Positions 16,995 through 26,126 of a stretch of 64,000 nucleotides of DNA are shown here, one piece after another. Below the pieces are notes generated by a model that had not been told where the DNA came from, ran no database searches, and saw only the letters and a list, made by a program, of their open reading frames with translations. The DNA lies in the NCBI GenBank assembly GCA_017624735.1, contig JAGAMK010000020.1, positions 19,194 to 83,193 on the forward strand, read 5' to 3'. The position numbers and the translations under genes are program-made. How positions within the stretch are numbered: position 1 is the stretch's first letter; each line of letters begins with the position of its first letter. This DNA is from Clostridia bacterium (GTDB taxonomy: Bacteria > Bacillota > Clostridia > Oscillospirales > Acutalibacteraceae).

Positions 16995-17873
16995 ATGATT
17001 TGCAACCTATGTCCTCGAAAATGTAATGCAGAAAGAACTGAATATATTGGTAGTGGCTTTTGTAAAATGCCTTTGAATCCTGTTCTTGCCCGTGCGGATA
17101 TTCATAATTGGGAAGAGCCGTGCATAAGTGGTAAGAATGGCACGGGAGCAGTTTTCTTTTCGGGATGTTCATTAAAATGTTGTTTTTGTCAGAATTATCC
17201 CATAAGCCACGAAAACAAAGGTGAAATCATAACCACCGACCGTCTTGTTGAGATAATCAAAGAACTTGAAAACAAAGGCGTTCACACAATTGATCTTGTA
17301 AACCCAACTCATTTCTCGCATATTATAATTGATGCACTAAAAACATATAAACCGAAAGTACCAGTTGTGTACAACAGTTCAGGATATGATAGTGTTGAAA
17401 CCCTTAAACAGTTGGAAGGTCTTGTTGATGTTTACTTACCCGATTTAAAATATTTCAGTAGTGAAAAGTCACAAAAGTATGCTAAATGTCCCGACTATTT
17501 TGAAAAAACAAGCCGTGCGATTCTTGAGATGCACCGTCAACAACCAAAAACTATAATTGAAAATGGTATAATTCAAAAAGGGCTTATTATTCGACATTTA
17601 ATTCTTCCTGCAAACATTGATGAAAGCAAAAATATCCTTTTATGGATAAGTGAAAACCTGCCGAAAGATACATATATAAGCCTTATGAGTCAATATACAC
17701 CTTATGGGGATATTGAAGGTTTTAAAGAGTTAAACCGCAGGCTTACAACCGCGGAATATAACAAGGTTGTTGACTTTTTCATCGATATCGGACTCCAAAA
17801 TGGCTTTATGCAGGAAAAATCATCGGCAAAGACGGATTTTATACCCGATTTTGATATGACAGGTGTAAAATAA
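16995..17873 (+). CDS. Radical SAM protein, PflX/PflA-like
   Basis: A 292-residue protein. The N-terminus has a Cys-rich segment (Cys3, Cys6, Cys10, Cys23) before the radical SAM motif CSLKCCFC (Cys58, Cys62, Cys65). Overall it matches the PflX-type 'putative pyruvate formate-lyase activating-like' group, whose substrates are unknown. The start at 16995 has AAAGAGGTGA upstream. An upstream in-frame ATG at 16950 lies inside the hairpin repeat array and is unlikely. No glycyl radical enzyme gene is adjacent. Confidence 0.8.
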   Translation: MICNLCPRKCNAERTEYIGSGFCKMPLNPVLARADIHNWEEPCISGKNGTGAVFFSGCSLKCCFCQNYPISHENKGEIITTDRLVEIIKELENKGVHTIDLVNPTHFSHIIIDALKTYKPKVPVVYNSSGYDSVETLKQLEGLVDVYLPDLKYFSSEKSQKYAKCPDYFEKTSRAILEMHRQQPKTIIENGIIQKGLIIRHLILPANIDESKNILLWISENLPKDTYISLMSQYTPYGDIEGFKELNRRLTTAEYNKVVDFFIDIGLQNGFMQEKSSAKTDFIPDFDMTGVK

Positions 17874-17939
17874 TATTGCAATACATAATAAATGATGTTA
17901 GAATATTAAATCATAAATTAATGAAAGAAGGATTTTAAA

Positions 17940-18398
17940 ATGAAAGGATTTCTCAAAGAATTCAAAGAATTTGCTATGCGTGGTAACGTAATTGACCTTG
18001 CAGTCGGTGTTATCATTGGTGGTGCATTCCAGAAAATCATCAACTCTCTCGTAAACGACATTATTATGCCTCTTATCGGCCTTGCATTAAAGGGCAGTGA
18101 CTTTGCATCAAAGTTTATCGCTCTTGACGGTGGCGAATATGCATCCATTGAAGAAGCAACAGAAGCAGGCGCTGCACTTCTTACATATGGTAACTTTATT
18201 GCGGTTATTCTTGACTTTATCATTGTTGCTTTTGTAATTTTCTGCCTTGTTAAGGGTATCAATACAATAAGAGCAAAGACAGCAAAAGCGGAAGAAGTTG
18301 TAGAAGAGGCTCCAACAACAAAAGTTTGCCCATTCTGTAAGAGCGAAATCGCAATTGATGCTACAAAGTGCTGCCACTGTACATCTGACGTTGAATAA
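17940..18398 (+). CDS. mscL: Large-conductance mechanosensitive channel MscL with C-terminal zinc ribbon
   Basis: A 152-residue protein. The N-terminal FLKEFKEFAMRGNVIDLAVGVIIGGAFQKI is the conserved MscL amphipathic helix and first membrane helix. The second helix is FIAVILDFIIVAFVIFCLV. The C-terminus adds a zinc ribbon, CPFCKSEI...CCHCTSDVE (CxxC...CxxC), which is a common variant in Firmicutes. It opens an operon with proC (2-base gap) and a MIF-like gene. Confidence 0.93.
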   Translation: MKGFLKEFKEFAMRGNVIDLAVGVIIGGAFQKIINSLVNDIIMPLIGLALKGSDFASKFIALDGGEYASIEEATEAGAALLTYGNFIAVILDFIIVAFVIFCLVKGINTIRAKTAKAEEVVEEAPTTKVCPFCKSEIAIDATKCCHCTSDVE

Positions 18399-18400
18399 TT

Positions 18401-19201
18401 ATGTATAAACTTGGTTTTATCGGTTGCGGTAATATGGCAACTGCCATAATGAATGGTGCAGTTAAATCTGGTTTTCTTAATGGTGAAGATATCTGCGTTT
18501 TTGATGTAGATACTGCGAAAGCGGAAGCTCTTAAAGAGACTTTAGGTGTTAATGTGCTTGTATCTGCAAGTTCAGTTGCTGAAAATTCTTATGCAGTTGT
18601 TTTGGCTATTAAACCACAGGTTTTCCCTGCTGTTTTACCGCAAATTAAAGATAGCGTTAGCAAAAACGATACTGCAATTATCTCCATTGGTGCAGGAAAA
18701 ACTCTTAATTATATCAGCTCGTTTTTCGAAGATTACACACCTGTTGTCCGTGTTATGCCAAATATCAACGCAAAAGTTGGTGCATCAATGAGTGCAGTCT
18801 GTGGAAACGAAAATGTTGATGACGACTTATTGTTTTTCACCAAAGAACTTTGCAAGTCTTTTGGTGATGTTATAGAACTTCCTGAAAGTCAGTTTTCAAT
18901 ATTTGGCGTAATAGCAGGTTGCTCTCCTGCTTATGCTTTTATGTTTATTGACTCAATGGCTCGTGGTGCAGTTCTTAATGGAATGAGTAAGGAACAAGCA
19001 CTTAAAATCTCCGCACAGGCAGTTTTAGGTAGCGCAAAAATGATGCTCGAAAGCGAAGAAAATCCATGGGCGCTCATTAATTCCGTTTGCTCACCAGGTG
19101 GCACAACTATTGAGGGTATTGCAACTTTGCAGAAAGAAAATTTTGATACAGCAGTTATGAATGCGGTGCAATCATCATACGAAAAAGATAAAAAACTTTA
19201 A
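18401..19201 (+). CDS. proC: Pyrroline-5-carboxylate reductase
   Basis: A 266-residue enzyme for the last step of proline synthesis. The N-terminal Rossmann motif is GFIGCGNMATAIMNG. The family signature near the C-terminus reads SPGGTTIEGIATL. Full length. It begins 2 bases after mscL, a fitting neighbour because both proline synthesis and MscL deal with osmotic stress, though co-function is inferred. Confidence 0.93.
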   Translation: MYKLGFIGCGNMATAIMNGAVKSGFLNGEDICVFDVDTAKAEALKETLGVNVLVSASSVAENSYAVVLAIKPQVFPAVLPQIKDSVSKNDTAIISIGAGKTLNYISSFFEDYTPVVRVMPNINAKVGASMSAVCGNENVDDDLLFFTKELCKSFGDVIELPESQFSIFGVIAGCSPAYAFMFIDSMARGAVLNGMSKEQALKISAQAVLGSAKMMLESEENPWALINSVCSPGGTTIEGIATLQKENFDTAVMNAVQSSYEKDKKL

Positions 19202-19213
19202 GGTGGAATTATT

Positions 19214-19555
19214 ATGCCATATATTGACATCAGCACAAATGCAACATTGAGTAGCGAACAACTTGATAATATAAAACACCTTTGCGGACGTGCAATTTCA
19301 CTTATCCCGGGGAAAAGTGAGCAGTATCTCATGGTGAAGATTACGGATAAAGCTAATCTCTGGTTTCAAGGTGATGAGTCAACGGCAGCTATGGTGGAGA
19401 TAAGCCTTTTTGGTAAGGCGTCAAGGGAAAGTTGTGAATCTCTTACAAAGGAAATCTGTGGCATTTTAGAGCGTGAGGCAGATATACCACCCCAAAGGAC
19501 TTATGTGAAGTATCAGTTTGTTGATAACTGGGGATACAATAGGTTTATGTTTTAA
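19214..19555 (+). CDS. MIF-family protein (phenylpyruvate tautomerase-like)
   Basis: A 113-residue homologue of macrophage migration inhibitory factor. It begins Met-Pro, so removal of Met exposes the catalytic N-terminal proline. The PYIDISTNATLSSEQ start, YLMVKI strand and terminal NWGYNRFMF match MIF/D-dopachrome tautomerases and are longer than the 4-oxalocrotonate tautomerase type. Lys and Ile of the active site (MVKIT) are present. Third gene of the mscL-proC unit, with GGTGGAA as ribosome site. The in vivo substrate is unknown. Confidence 0.85.
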   Translation: MPYIDISTNATLSSEQLDNIKHLCGRAISLIPGKSEQYLMVKITDKANLWFQGDESTAAMVEISLFGKASRESCESLTKEICGILEREADIPPQRTYVKYQFVDNWGYNRFMF

Positions 19556-19565
19556 GGTAAAAGAA

Positions 19566-19596
19566 ACGGACTACATTTTTGTAGTCCGTCATTTTT
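19566..19596. terminator. Bidirectional terminator between the MIF-like gene and cysK
   Basis: ACGGACTAC (19566-19574) pairs with GTAGTCCGT (19581-19589), with T/A-rich flanks on both sides. It separates convergent genes. Confidence 0.8.
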
Positions 19597-20515
19597 ATTC
19601 AAATAACTGTGTGGATAGATATCTGTCACCCAAATCAGGAAGGAGGACAACTATTGTCTTTCCTTCTTCTTTTTTTGCTTTGCGGATTGCAACATAAAGT
19701 GCAGCACCTGAAGAAATACCAACCAGCACGCCCTCATTCTTTGCAAGGAGTCGAGATGCAGAGAATGCCTCGTCTCCTGTAACAGTTACAACTTCATCTA
19801 TTATATTTGTATTTAAAACATCGGGGACAAATCCTGCACCGATGCCTTGTAACGGATGTGCACCTGCCTTACCTCCTGAAAGAACAGGGGAGTCAGACGG
19901 CTCGATACCAATGATTTTGATATTTGAATTTTTACTTTTAAGATATTCACCAGTACCTGTAATTGTGCCACCTGTACCAACACCTGCAACAAAAAAGTCA
20001 ACTGTTCCGTCGGTATCTTCCCAGATTTCAGGACCTGTTGTTTCAAAATGAGCCTTTGGATTTGATGGGTTGACAAATTGTCCTGCAACAACACTGTGGG
20101 GGATTTCACGGGCAAGTTTTTCGGCTTTTTCTATTGCACCATTCATACCCTTGCTACCGTCAGTAAGAACTAATTCCGCACCATAAGCGGCAATCAGTTT
20201 TCTACGTTCAACGGACATTGTTTCGGGCATAGTAATAATGAGTTTATATCCCTTTGATGCAGCAACACTTGCAAGACCGATTCCCGTATTTCCGCTTGTA
20301 GGCTCAATAATAACAGAGCCCTTTTTAAGAATGCCTTTTTCTTCGGCATCTTCAATCATTTTAAGTGCAACTCTGTCTTTGACACTTCCTGCGGGGTTAA
20401 AGTATTCAAGTTTAGCATAGATTCTGCTTTTAAGTCCAAGTTCTTTTTCTATGTTGGTAAGTTCTAAAAGAGGAGTTTTCCCGATTAGTTGAGAAACACT
20501 TTTATAAACATTCAT
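19595..20515 (-). CDS. cysK: Cysteine synthase A (O-acetylserine sulfhydrylase)
   Basis: A 306-residue PLP enzyme. The cofactor Lys lies in NPAGSVKDR (Lys46). The TSGNTGIGLA loop binds substrate, and GTGGTITGTGEYLK binds PLP phosphate. It makes cysteine from O-acetylserine and sulfide. The start at 20515 has GGAGGTAG 8 bases upstream; a nominal GTG start 15 bases earlier is part of that site. A promoter TTGCAA-17-TATAAT lies just upstream on the minus strand. No cysE is adjacent. Confidence 0.92.
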   Translation of the reverse strand: MNVYKSVSQLIGKTPLLELTNIEKELGLKSRIYAKLEYFNPAGSVKDRVALKMIEDAEEKGILKKGSVIIEPTSGNTGIGLASVAASKGYKLIITMPETMSVERRKLIAAYGAELVLTDGSKGMNGAIEKAEKLAREIPHSVVAGQFVNPSNPKAHFETTGPEIWEDTDGTVDFFVAGVGTGGTITGTGEYLKSKNSNIKIIGIEPSDSPVLSGGKAGAHPLQGIGAGFVPDVLNTNIIDEVVTVTGDEAFSASRLLAKNEGVLVGISSGAALYVAIRKAKKEEGKTIVVLLPDLGDRYLSTQLFE

Positions 20516-20572
20516 TTTTGCTACCTCCACAAAATTCTGAAACCATTATATAATATTATATGTTCTTTTGCA

Positions 20573-20607
20573 AGAAAAACAGCCTGTAAGGTTTCCCTCA
20601 CAGGCTG
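20573..20607 (-). terminator. Terminator of the amino-acid permease gene
   Basis: On the minus strand CAGCCTGTGAG pairs with CTTACAGGCTG, followed by TTTTTC. It lies between the permease stop and the cysK promoter. Confidence 0.8.
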
Positions 20608-20623
20608 GATTTTTATGTATATC

Positions 20624-22168
20624 TTATTTTGATTTCTTTTTCTTTGGGTTCATAAGGAGCATACCGATTGCCATGATTACAGCGAATACGATAAGGTAGA
20701 AAAGAACTGGGCAAGAGAAACCTGCACCTGCTTCTTTTGCTGCTTTATAAGGTAAATAACCATGTGAGTAGATTGCAGCAAATACCATGAATGCAGAACC
20801 GATAATTCCAAGTGCTGGGAGAACAAATCTCTTAACAGCAGGGAGTTTCTTTTCTTTTCTCATGAACTGAATGAACATTGGAATGTAAAGGGCATAGATT
20901 GTGATGATTGGAAGTTCTGATGAGTCAAAGCTAAACTTGCCGAACCAGTCTGATGCGTTAAAGTTGAATAATCCTCCAATTGTTGATGTAGCAGCTGCAA
21001 GGTCAGCGTCATTGTGTACAGTTGCCAAATTTGCACCATAGAAATAAACAAGCCAAGCACCAATGATTACAAGACCAACGATACATGAGTTTGAAGGCAT
21101 ACCTGATGCTGGGTCAACCTGCTTCATAAGGTCAGCCTTTGGACCATAGCCACGAACTGAAATTGAGTACATACCACGGATACAACCGATGAGAAGACCG
21201 TTAAGAGTGCCAAGGCAAGAAATTGCAACAAAGAGATTGAGAATATTACCAATAACATTACCAAAAACATTAACAAAGGCAACAGGAGCACCTTTTGATG
21301 CATCCTTAAGAACTTCAACAGGAGCACCACCTGCAATACCAATGTAGTAGAAAAGGTAGATTGCGATAATAATTATACCACCAAGGATAAGTGCGATTGG
21401 AAGATTCTTTTTAGAATTTTTGATTTCTGAGTTGATTGATGTAGCAAGAATCCAACCTTCGTAAGCAAAAGCAGTAGCAACAACTGCGCCGAAAAGAAGT
21501 GAGAAATTGCCTGTGCTTGTTTCAAAGTTAGCACCAAGCATTGAAGGACCTGCATCGACCGGTTCACCTGCTATATTGTGTGTAAGACCATAAACTGTGC
21601 CAACAACAGCCATTAAAAGAAGTGGGATAAGCTTAATGAATGTAGCACTAATCTGGAGCTTACCTGCAAGTTTTGAAGAAAGTGTGTTAATAGCAAAAAC
21701 ACAGATAAGAATGAATCCTGCAAGTAAGAATGTTTCTGAACTGCTTACAGGGCCCGCACCAGCGATTGGAGCTGTGAGAGTTAAATTAGGGTTTACAGAT
21801 ACCAAGAATGTAAGGAAATATCTTGCAGTAAGCCATGCAAGAACAGATGTCATTGCTGGAGTGTAAATTGTTGTTGCAAACCAACCCATAAAGTAAGCAT
21901 ATTTGTTACCTATTGTTGCTTCTGCATAGTCAACAAGTCCGTTAACCTTTTCGTATTGCTGAGCCATTACACAGAATGCGAGAACGCAGCAAATCATAAC
22001 TACGCCACCGATAATCCATGCAATAATACCCATTGGCATATCGCCACCTGTTTTATCAAGAATTGCTTGTGCTTTAAAGAAAACACCTGAGCCAACAACA
22101 GTACCTACAACCATGCAGATAGCCATTAAAAGCCCATATTGCTTTTTAAGTCCGTTTCCATTTTCCAT
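20624..22168 (-). CDS. APC-superfamily amino-acid permease
   Basis: A 514-residue membrane protein with twelve or more hydrophobic segments. The first helix, MVVGSGVFFKA, carries the glycine-rich G-S-G of APC/LAT-type transporters. A FAYEGWILATSINSEIKN segment in the middle matches helix 6 and its loop. The start at 22168 has GGAAGG upstream; the nominal TTG 24 bases earlier is within it. Substrate unknown; related clostridial proteins are annotated as amino-acid permeases. Confidence 0.85.
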   Translation of the reverse strand: MENGNGLKKQYGLLMAICMVVGTVVGSGVFFKAQAILDKTGGDMPMGIIAWIIGGVVMICCVLAFCVMAQQYEKVNGLVDYAEATIGNKYAYFMGWFATTIYTPAMTSVLAWLTARYFLTFLVSVNPNLTLTAPIAGAGPVSSSETFLLAGFILICVFAINTLSSKLAGKLQISATFIKLIPLLLMAVVGTVYGLTHNIAGEPVDAGPSMLGANFETSTGNFSLLFGAVVATAFAYEGWILATSINSEIKNSKKNLPIALILGGIIIIAIYLFYYIGIAGGAPVEVLKDASKGAPVAFVNVFGNVIGNILNLFVAISCLGTLNGLLIGCIRGMYSISVRGYGPKADLMKQVDPASGMPSNSCIVGLVIIGAWLVYFYGANLATVHNDADLAAATSTIGGLFNFNASDWFGKFSFDSSELPIITIYALYIPMFIQFMRKEKKLPAVKRFVLPALGIIGSAFMVFAAIYSHGYLPYKAAKEAGAGFSCPVLFYLIVFAVIMAIGMLLMNPKKKKSK

Positions 22169-22202
22169 AGGGAAACCATCCTTCCTTTTCAATTTATAAT
22201 TG

Positions 22203-22231
22203 ATTATATTCCTTTTATCTCAAAATGTAAA
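22203..22231 (-). promoter_or_regulatory. Sigma-A promoter of the permease gene
   Basis: On the minus strand TTTACA (plus 22226-22231) and TATAAT (plus 22203-22208) are 17 bases apart, 35 bases from the start codon. Confidence 0.7.
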
Positions 22232-22293
22232 GATAATTTTTCACTTTTCTTCTTTAATATAGTAAAGTTTTACACTTTATCTTGCACAAGTGA

Positions 22294-22322
22294 TTGATAA
22301 TTTGATTTAGGTATAGTAAAAT
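22294..22322 (+). promoter_or_regulatory. Sigma-A promoter of the GH35 gene
   Basis: TTGATA (22294-22299) and TAAAAT (22317-22322) are 17 bases apart, just before the ribosome site TAGGAGTGG of the gene at 22344. Confidence 0.65.
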
Positions 22323-22343
22323 ATTCTAAATAGGAGTGGTATT

Positions 22344-24080
22344 ATGACTTTCGAAATCATTAAAAATCAATTTGTAAAGGATGGGAAACCAATAAAAATA
22401 ATTTCAGGTGCAGTGCATTATTTCAGAAATATGCCCGACACTTGGGAAGATATTTTTATGAAAATGAAGGCTATGGGTTGTAACTGTGTTGAAACCTATT
22501 GTGCTTGGAATATGCACGAAAAAGTGCCGGGTGAATATGACTTTACAGGTAACTTAAATATTGCAAAATATATTGAAACAGCTCAAAAGGTTGGTCTTAT
22601 GGTTATTGTAAGACCGGGTCCATATATCTGTGCAGAATGGGAATTTGGCGGACTTCCTTGGTGGATTCAAGCGGATGAAGACATGGAAATCCGTTGTATG
22701 AATAAAAAATATATTGAACGTTTTGACTTGTATCTTGATAAACTTTGTGCAGAAATTAAGCCATATCTTACCACAAATGGTGGCTCTGTAATTATGGTTC
22801 AATGTGAAAACGAATATGGCTATTATGGTGATGATAAAGAATACCTTAACTATTTAAAACAAGGCTTTATTAACCGTGGAATTGATGTACCATTGTTTAC
22901 ATCCGATGGTACAAGTAAAAGCGATTTGCTTGACGGTACTATTGAAGGTTGCTTGCCAACGCTTAATTTTGGTAGCAGAGTTGAAGAAAACTTTAAAGCA
23001 CACGATGAACTTTTTCCAGATACACCTAAAATGTGTATGGAAATGTGGAATGGTTGGTTTGATGCATGGGGTGACGATAAGCATCATACAACATCAGCAG
23101 AAGACTACGCAAAAGTCGTTGACGATATGCTCGCTCGTGGTAGCCTTAATATGTATATGTTTATTGGAGGAACAAATTTCGGTTTCACATCGGGTGCTAA
23201 TCATTATGAGAGATTTTGTCCCGATGTTACAAGTTATGACTATGATGCTATGCTTACTGAATGCGGTGATATTACACCTAAATATATGGCAGTGCGTGAT
23301 GTTATCAAAAAGCATATCGGTGAAGAGTTGCCGGAAATCCCTGCAAACAGAGAGAAAAAGGCTTATGGCAAATTCAAATTGACAGAGAGCGAAGGTTTCT
23401 TCACAGCACTCCTTGAACTTGCTACTCCTGTTCATGCAGATGTTCCAAGATGTATGGAAAAATACGGAAACGGATATGGTTTTATTGCTTACAGAACAGT
23501 TTTAAATCGTGATTATGATGAAGTTAATCTCTCATTTGAAAGAATCGGTGACCGTGCACAGATTTACATAAATGACAATCTTGTGGATATCCTTTATATC
23601 AATGACAGACTTGAAACAAAGATTTCCGCAAAAGCAGGGGATGTTCTTACAGTACTTTGCGAAAATATGGGTAGAACCAATTTTGGTCCTAAGATGATGT
23701 TCAAAAAAGGTATTGCCGGCAGATGTTTGTTGGATAAGAGAATTCATTTCAACTGGGATGTCTACACCTTGCCAATGAATAATCTTGATAAGTTATCATT
23801 TAATGGTAAGTCATTCAATGAAAAATCAGCATTTTACAGAGGATATTTCAATATTGAAAATCCAAAGGATACATTTTTAAAACTTGATAATTTTACGAAA
23901 GGATTTGTTGTGATTAACGGATTTAATCTGGGCAGATATTGGGAAATCGGACCACAACAGACCTTATATGTACCTTCAAGCGTGTTGAAAGACGGAGAAA
24001 ACGAGGTTATTGTTTTTGAATCTGACGGACTTAAAGGTGAAGCAGAAATAGAATTTGTGGATACACCGATTTTAGGATAA
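22344..24080 (+). CDS. Glycoside hydrolase family 35 beta-galactosidase
   Basis: A 578-residue cytoplasmic enzyme with no signal peptide. The N-terminal barrel has the GH35 signature ISGAVHYFRNMPDTWEDIFMKMKAMG and the RPGPYICAEWEFGGLPWWI block. The proton-donor Glu is in VQCENEYGYYG and the nucleophile Glu is in MCMEMWNGWFDAWG. C-terminal jelly-roll domains follow (GFVVINGFNLGRYWEIGPQQTLYVP). It should release terminal beta-galactose from imported oligosaccharides. Full length for short bacterial GH35. Confidence 0.92.
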   Translation: MTFEIIKNQFVKDGKPIKIISGAVHYFRNMPDTWEDIFMKMKAMGCNCVETYCAWNMHEKVPGEYDFTGNLNIAKYIETAQKVGLMVIVRPGPYICAEWEFGGLPWWIQADEDMEIRCMNKKYIERFDLYLDKLCAEIKPYLTTNGGSVIMVQCENEYGYYGDDKEYLNYLKQGFINRGIDVPLFTSDGTSKSDLLDGTIEGCLPTLNFGSRVEENFKAHDELFPDTPKMCMEMWNGWFDAWGDDKHHTTSAEDYAKVVDDMLARGSLNMYMFIGGTNFGFTSGANHYERFCPDVTSYDYDAMLTECGDITPKYMAVRDVIKKHIGEELPEIPANREKKAYGKFKLTESEGFFTALLELATPVHADVPRCMEKYGNGYGFIAYRTVLNRDYDEVNLSFERIGDRAQIYINDNLVDILYINDRLETKISAKAGDVLTVLCENMGRTNFGPKMMFKKGIAGRCLLDKRIHFNWDVYTLPMNNLDKLSFNGKSFNEKSAFYRGYFNIENPKDTFLKLDNFTKGFVVINGFNLGRYWEIGPQQTLYVPSSVLKDGENEVIVFESDGLKGEAEIEFVDTPILG

Positions 24081-24103
24081 TTAAGAAAAAGGAGAGGCAG
24101 AAA

Positions 24104-25588
24104 ATGGCAGATAAGAAATATCTTTGTATAGACTTAAAGTCCTTTTTTGCCTCCGTTGAGTGTGTGGAAAGGGGACTTAACCCCATGACCACAAATCTGG
24201 TTGTTGCTGACAAGGGAAGAACGGAGAAAACAATCTGCCTTGCAGTAACACCATCTTTAAAAGCCTATGGTATTCCAGGTAGAGCAAGACTTTTTGAAGT
24301 TGTGCAGAAGGTCAGAGAAGTTAACAATCAAAGACGACTTAATGCTCCAAAAAGAACATTTGTTGATAAGTCTTTTAATTCAGAAGAACTGAATAGTAAT
24401 TCAAGCCTTGAACTTGATTATATTGTTGCGCCGCCCAGAATGGCATATTATATGGAGTATAGCACACGAATTTATAATGTGTATCTTAAATATATTGCGC
24501 CTGAGGACATTCATGTTTATTCCATTGACGAGGTTTTTATTGATATAACCCATTATCTTGCAACATACAAACTGACTGCTCATGATTTTGCGAGAAAACT
24601 CATTCAGGATGTCCTGAAAACTACGGGAATTACTGCCACGGCAGGAATAGGGACAAATATGTACCTTGCCAAGATTGCTATGGATATTGAGGCAAAGCAT
24701 ATCCCTGCGGATAAAGATGGAGTACGAATTGCCGAGCTTGACGAAATGAGTTATCGTGAAAAGTTGTGGTCACACAAGCCACTTACCGATTTCTGGCGAG
24801 TTGGAAAAGGCTATGCTAATAAACTTGAGCGATATGGTATGAAGACAATGGGTGATGTTGCTCGTTGTTCACTATATAACGAAGATTTGCTTTACAGACT
24901 TTTCGGTGTCAATGCTGAATTGCTTATTGACCACGCCTGGGGTTGGGAGCCTTGCACAATTAAAGAAATCAAGGTATATAAGCCGTCAACAAACAGTTTG
25001 AGTTCAGGTCAGGTTTTGCAAACACCCTATTATTTTGATAAAGCCAAGCTTGTAACAAGGGAAATGGCAGAAACCATGGCTCTTGAACTTGTAGAAAAAG
25101 CACTTGTAACAAATCAGGTAGTGCTTACAATAGGATATGACATTGACAATTTAACCGATGAGAATATTCAGTATAATGGTGAGGTTGTAACTGACTTTTA
25201 TGGACGAAAAGTGCCGAAACATGCTCATGGCACGGGGAATATTGACCGATATACTGCATCGTCAAAGTTGATTGTTGATGCCACAATGGAACTTTTTGAC
25301 CGAATTGTGGATAAAAGTCTTCTTGTGCGAAGAATAAATATTGCAGTTTGCAAATTACAAAGAGAAAAGGATGTAAAGGAAAATCAGGTTGAACAACTTG
25401 ACCTTTTTACAGATTACGAAAAGAAAAATAAGCAGGAAGAGAACCTTGCAAAAGAAAAAAGAATGCAGGAAGCAGTTTTGAGTATTAAAAAGAAATTCGG
25501 CAAAAATGCAATTCTCAAGGGAATGAACCTTGAAGAAGGTGCAACTGCCAAGGAGCGAAACAGTCAGATTGGTGGACATAAGGCGTAA
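24104..25588 (+). CDS. Y-family DNA polymerase, UmuC/UvrX-like
   Basis: A 494-residue translesion polymerase. Catalytic motifs: CIDLKSFFASVECVERGLNP (first Asp, steric-gate Phe) and VYSIDEVFIDITHY (SIDE motif). HhH and little-finger regions follow. The C-terminal tail (ENQVEQLDLF) carries a QLDLF-type beta-clamp binding motif. The YolD-like gene directly downstream matches the B. subtilis uvrX/yolD type of pair, often of mobile origin or SOS-controlled. I see no LexA box directly upstream. Confidence 0.88.
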   Translation: MADKKYLCIDLKSFFASVECVERGLNPMTTNLVVADKGRTEKTICLAVTPSLKAYGIPGRARLFEVVQKVREVNNQRRLNAPKRTFVDKSFNSEELNSNSSLELDYIVAPPRMAYYMEYSTRIYNVYLKYIAPEDIHVYSIDEVFIDITHYLATYKLTAHDFARKLIQDVLKTTGITATAGIGTNMYLAKIAMDIEAKHIPADKDGVRIAELDEMSYREKLWSHKPLTDFWRVGKGYANKLERYGMKTMGDVARCSLYNEDLLYRLFGVNAELLIDHAWGWEPCTIKEIKVYKPSTNSLSSGQVLQTPYYFDKAKLVTREMAETMALELVEKALVTNQVVLTIGYDIDNLTDENIQYNGEVVTDFYGRKVPKHAHGTGNIDRYTASSKLIVDATMELFDRIVDKSLLVRRINIAVCKLQREKDVKENQVEQLDLFTDYEKKNKQEENLAKEKRMQEAVLSIKKKFGKNAILKGMNLEEGATAKERNSQIGGHKA

Positions 25589-25605
25589 TGAAAGGAGTAT
25601 GACCT

Positions 25606-26037
25606 ATGCAAGGTGATTATGATGATATTATAAATCTTCCACATCATCAATCTGATAAAAGACCACATATGTCACTCTATGACCGTGCAGCACAGTTTGC
25701 ACCATTCTCCGCTCTTACAGGTCACGATGATGCAATAAAGGAAACTGCAAGGCTGACGGATAAAAAACTTGAACTTGACGATTATGAGCAAATGCTCTTA
25801 AATAACAAAATGAATTTCATTTTGAACCACATAAACGAGCAACCTGAAATCACGGTGACATATTTTATCCCTGATAGTGCAAAAGCAGGGGGCATGTATC
25901 TTGATTTTGCAGGTAATATAAAAAAGTTCGATTCAGTCCAAAGAGTGATTTGTTTTACGGATAAGACGGAAATTGCTATTGATGATATTATAGAAATTAA
26001 AAGTGAACTTCTATCGGAAAACGCAGAGGTTTTGTAG
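25606..26037 (+). CDS. YolD-like protein, partner of the Y-family polymerase
   Basis: A 143-residue protein. The N-terminal DIINLPHHQSDKRPHMSLYDRAAQFAPFSALTGH is the YolD-like signature. The family accompanies UvrX/ImuB-like polymerases and is proposed to play a UmuD-like accessory role. It starts 17 bases after the polymerase gene with an AAAGGAG site. Confidence 0.8.
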   Translation: MQGDYDDIINLPHHQSDKRPHMSLYDRAAQFAPFSALTGHDDAIKETARLTDKKLELDDYEQMLLNNKMNFILNHINEQPEITVTYFIPDSAKAGGMYLDFAGNIKKFDSVQRVICFTDKTEIAIDDIIEIKSELLSENAEVL

Positions 26038-26072
26038 GTAATGTTTATAGATAATAGTAAATAATAAAAGAG

Positions 26073-26110
26073 AAAAGGAAGGGTAACAAATTTGTTATCC
26101 TTCCTTTTAC
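26073..26110. terminator. Bidirectional terminator
   Basis: AAAAGGAAGGGTAACAAA and TTTGTTATCCTTCCTTTT form a long perfect or near-perfect stem between convergent genes, with T-rich flanks on both strands. Confidence 0.8.
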
Positions 26111-26126
26111 CATAGGAATATATCGA

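Noticed and set aside
22876-23382. 168-residue forward ORF inside the GH35 gene
   Set aside because: Alternate-frame shadow of the beta-galactosidase with low-complexity composition.
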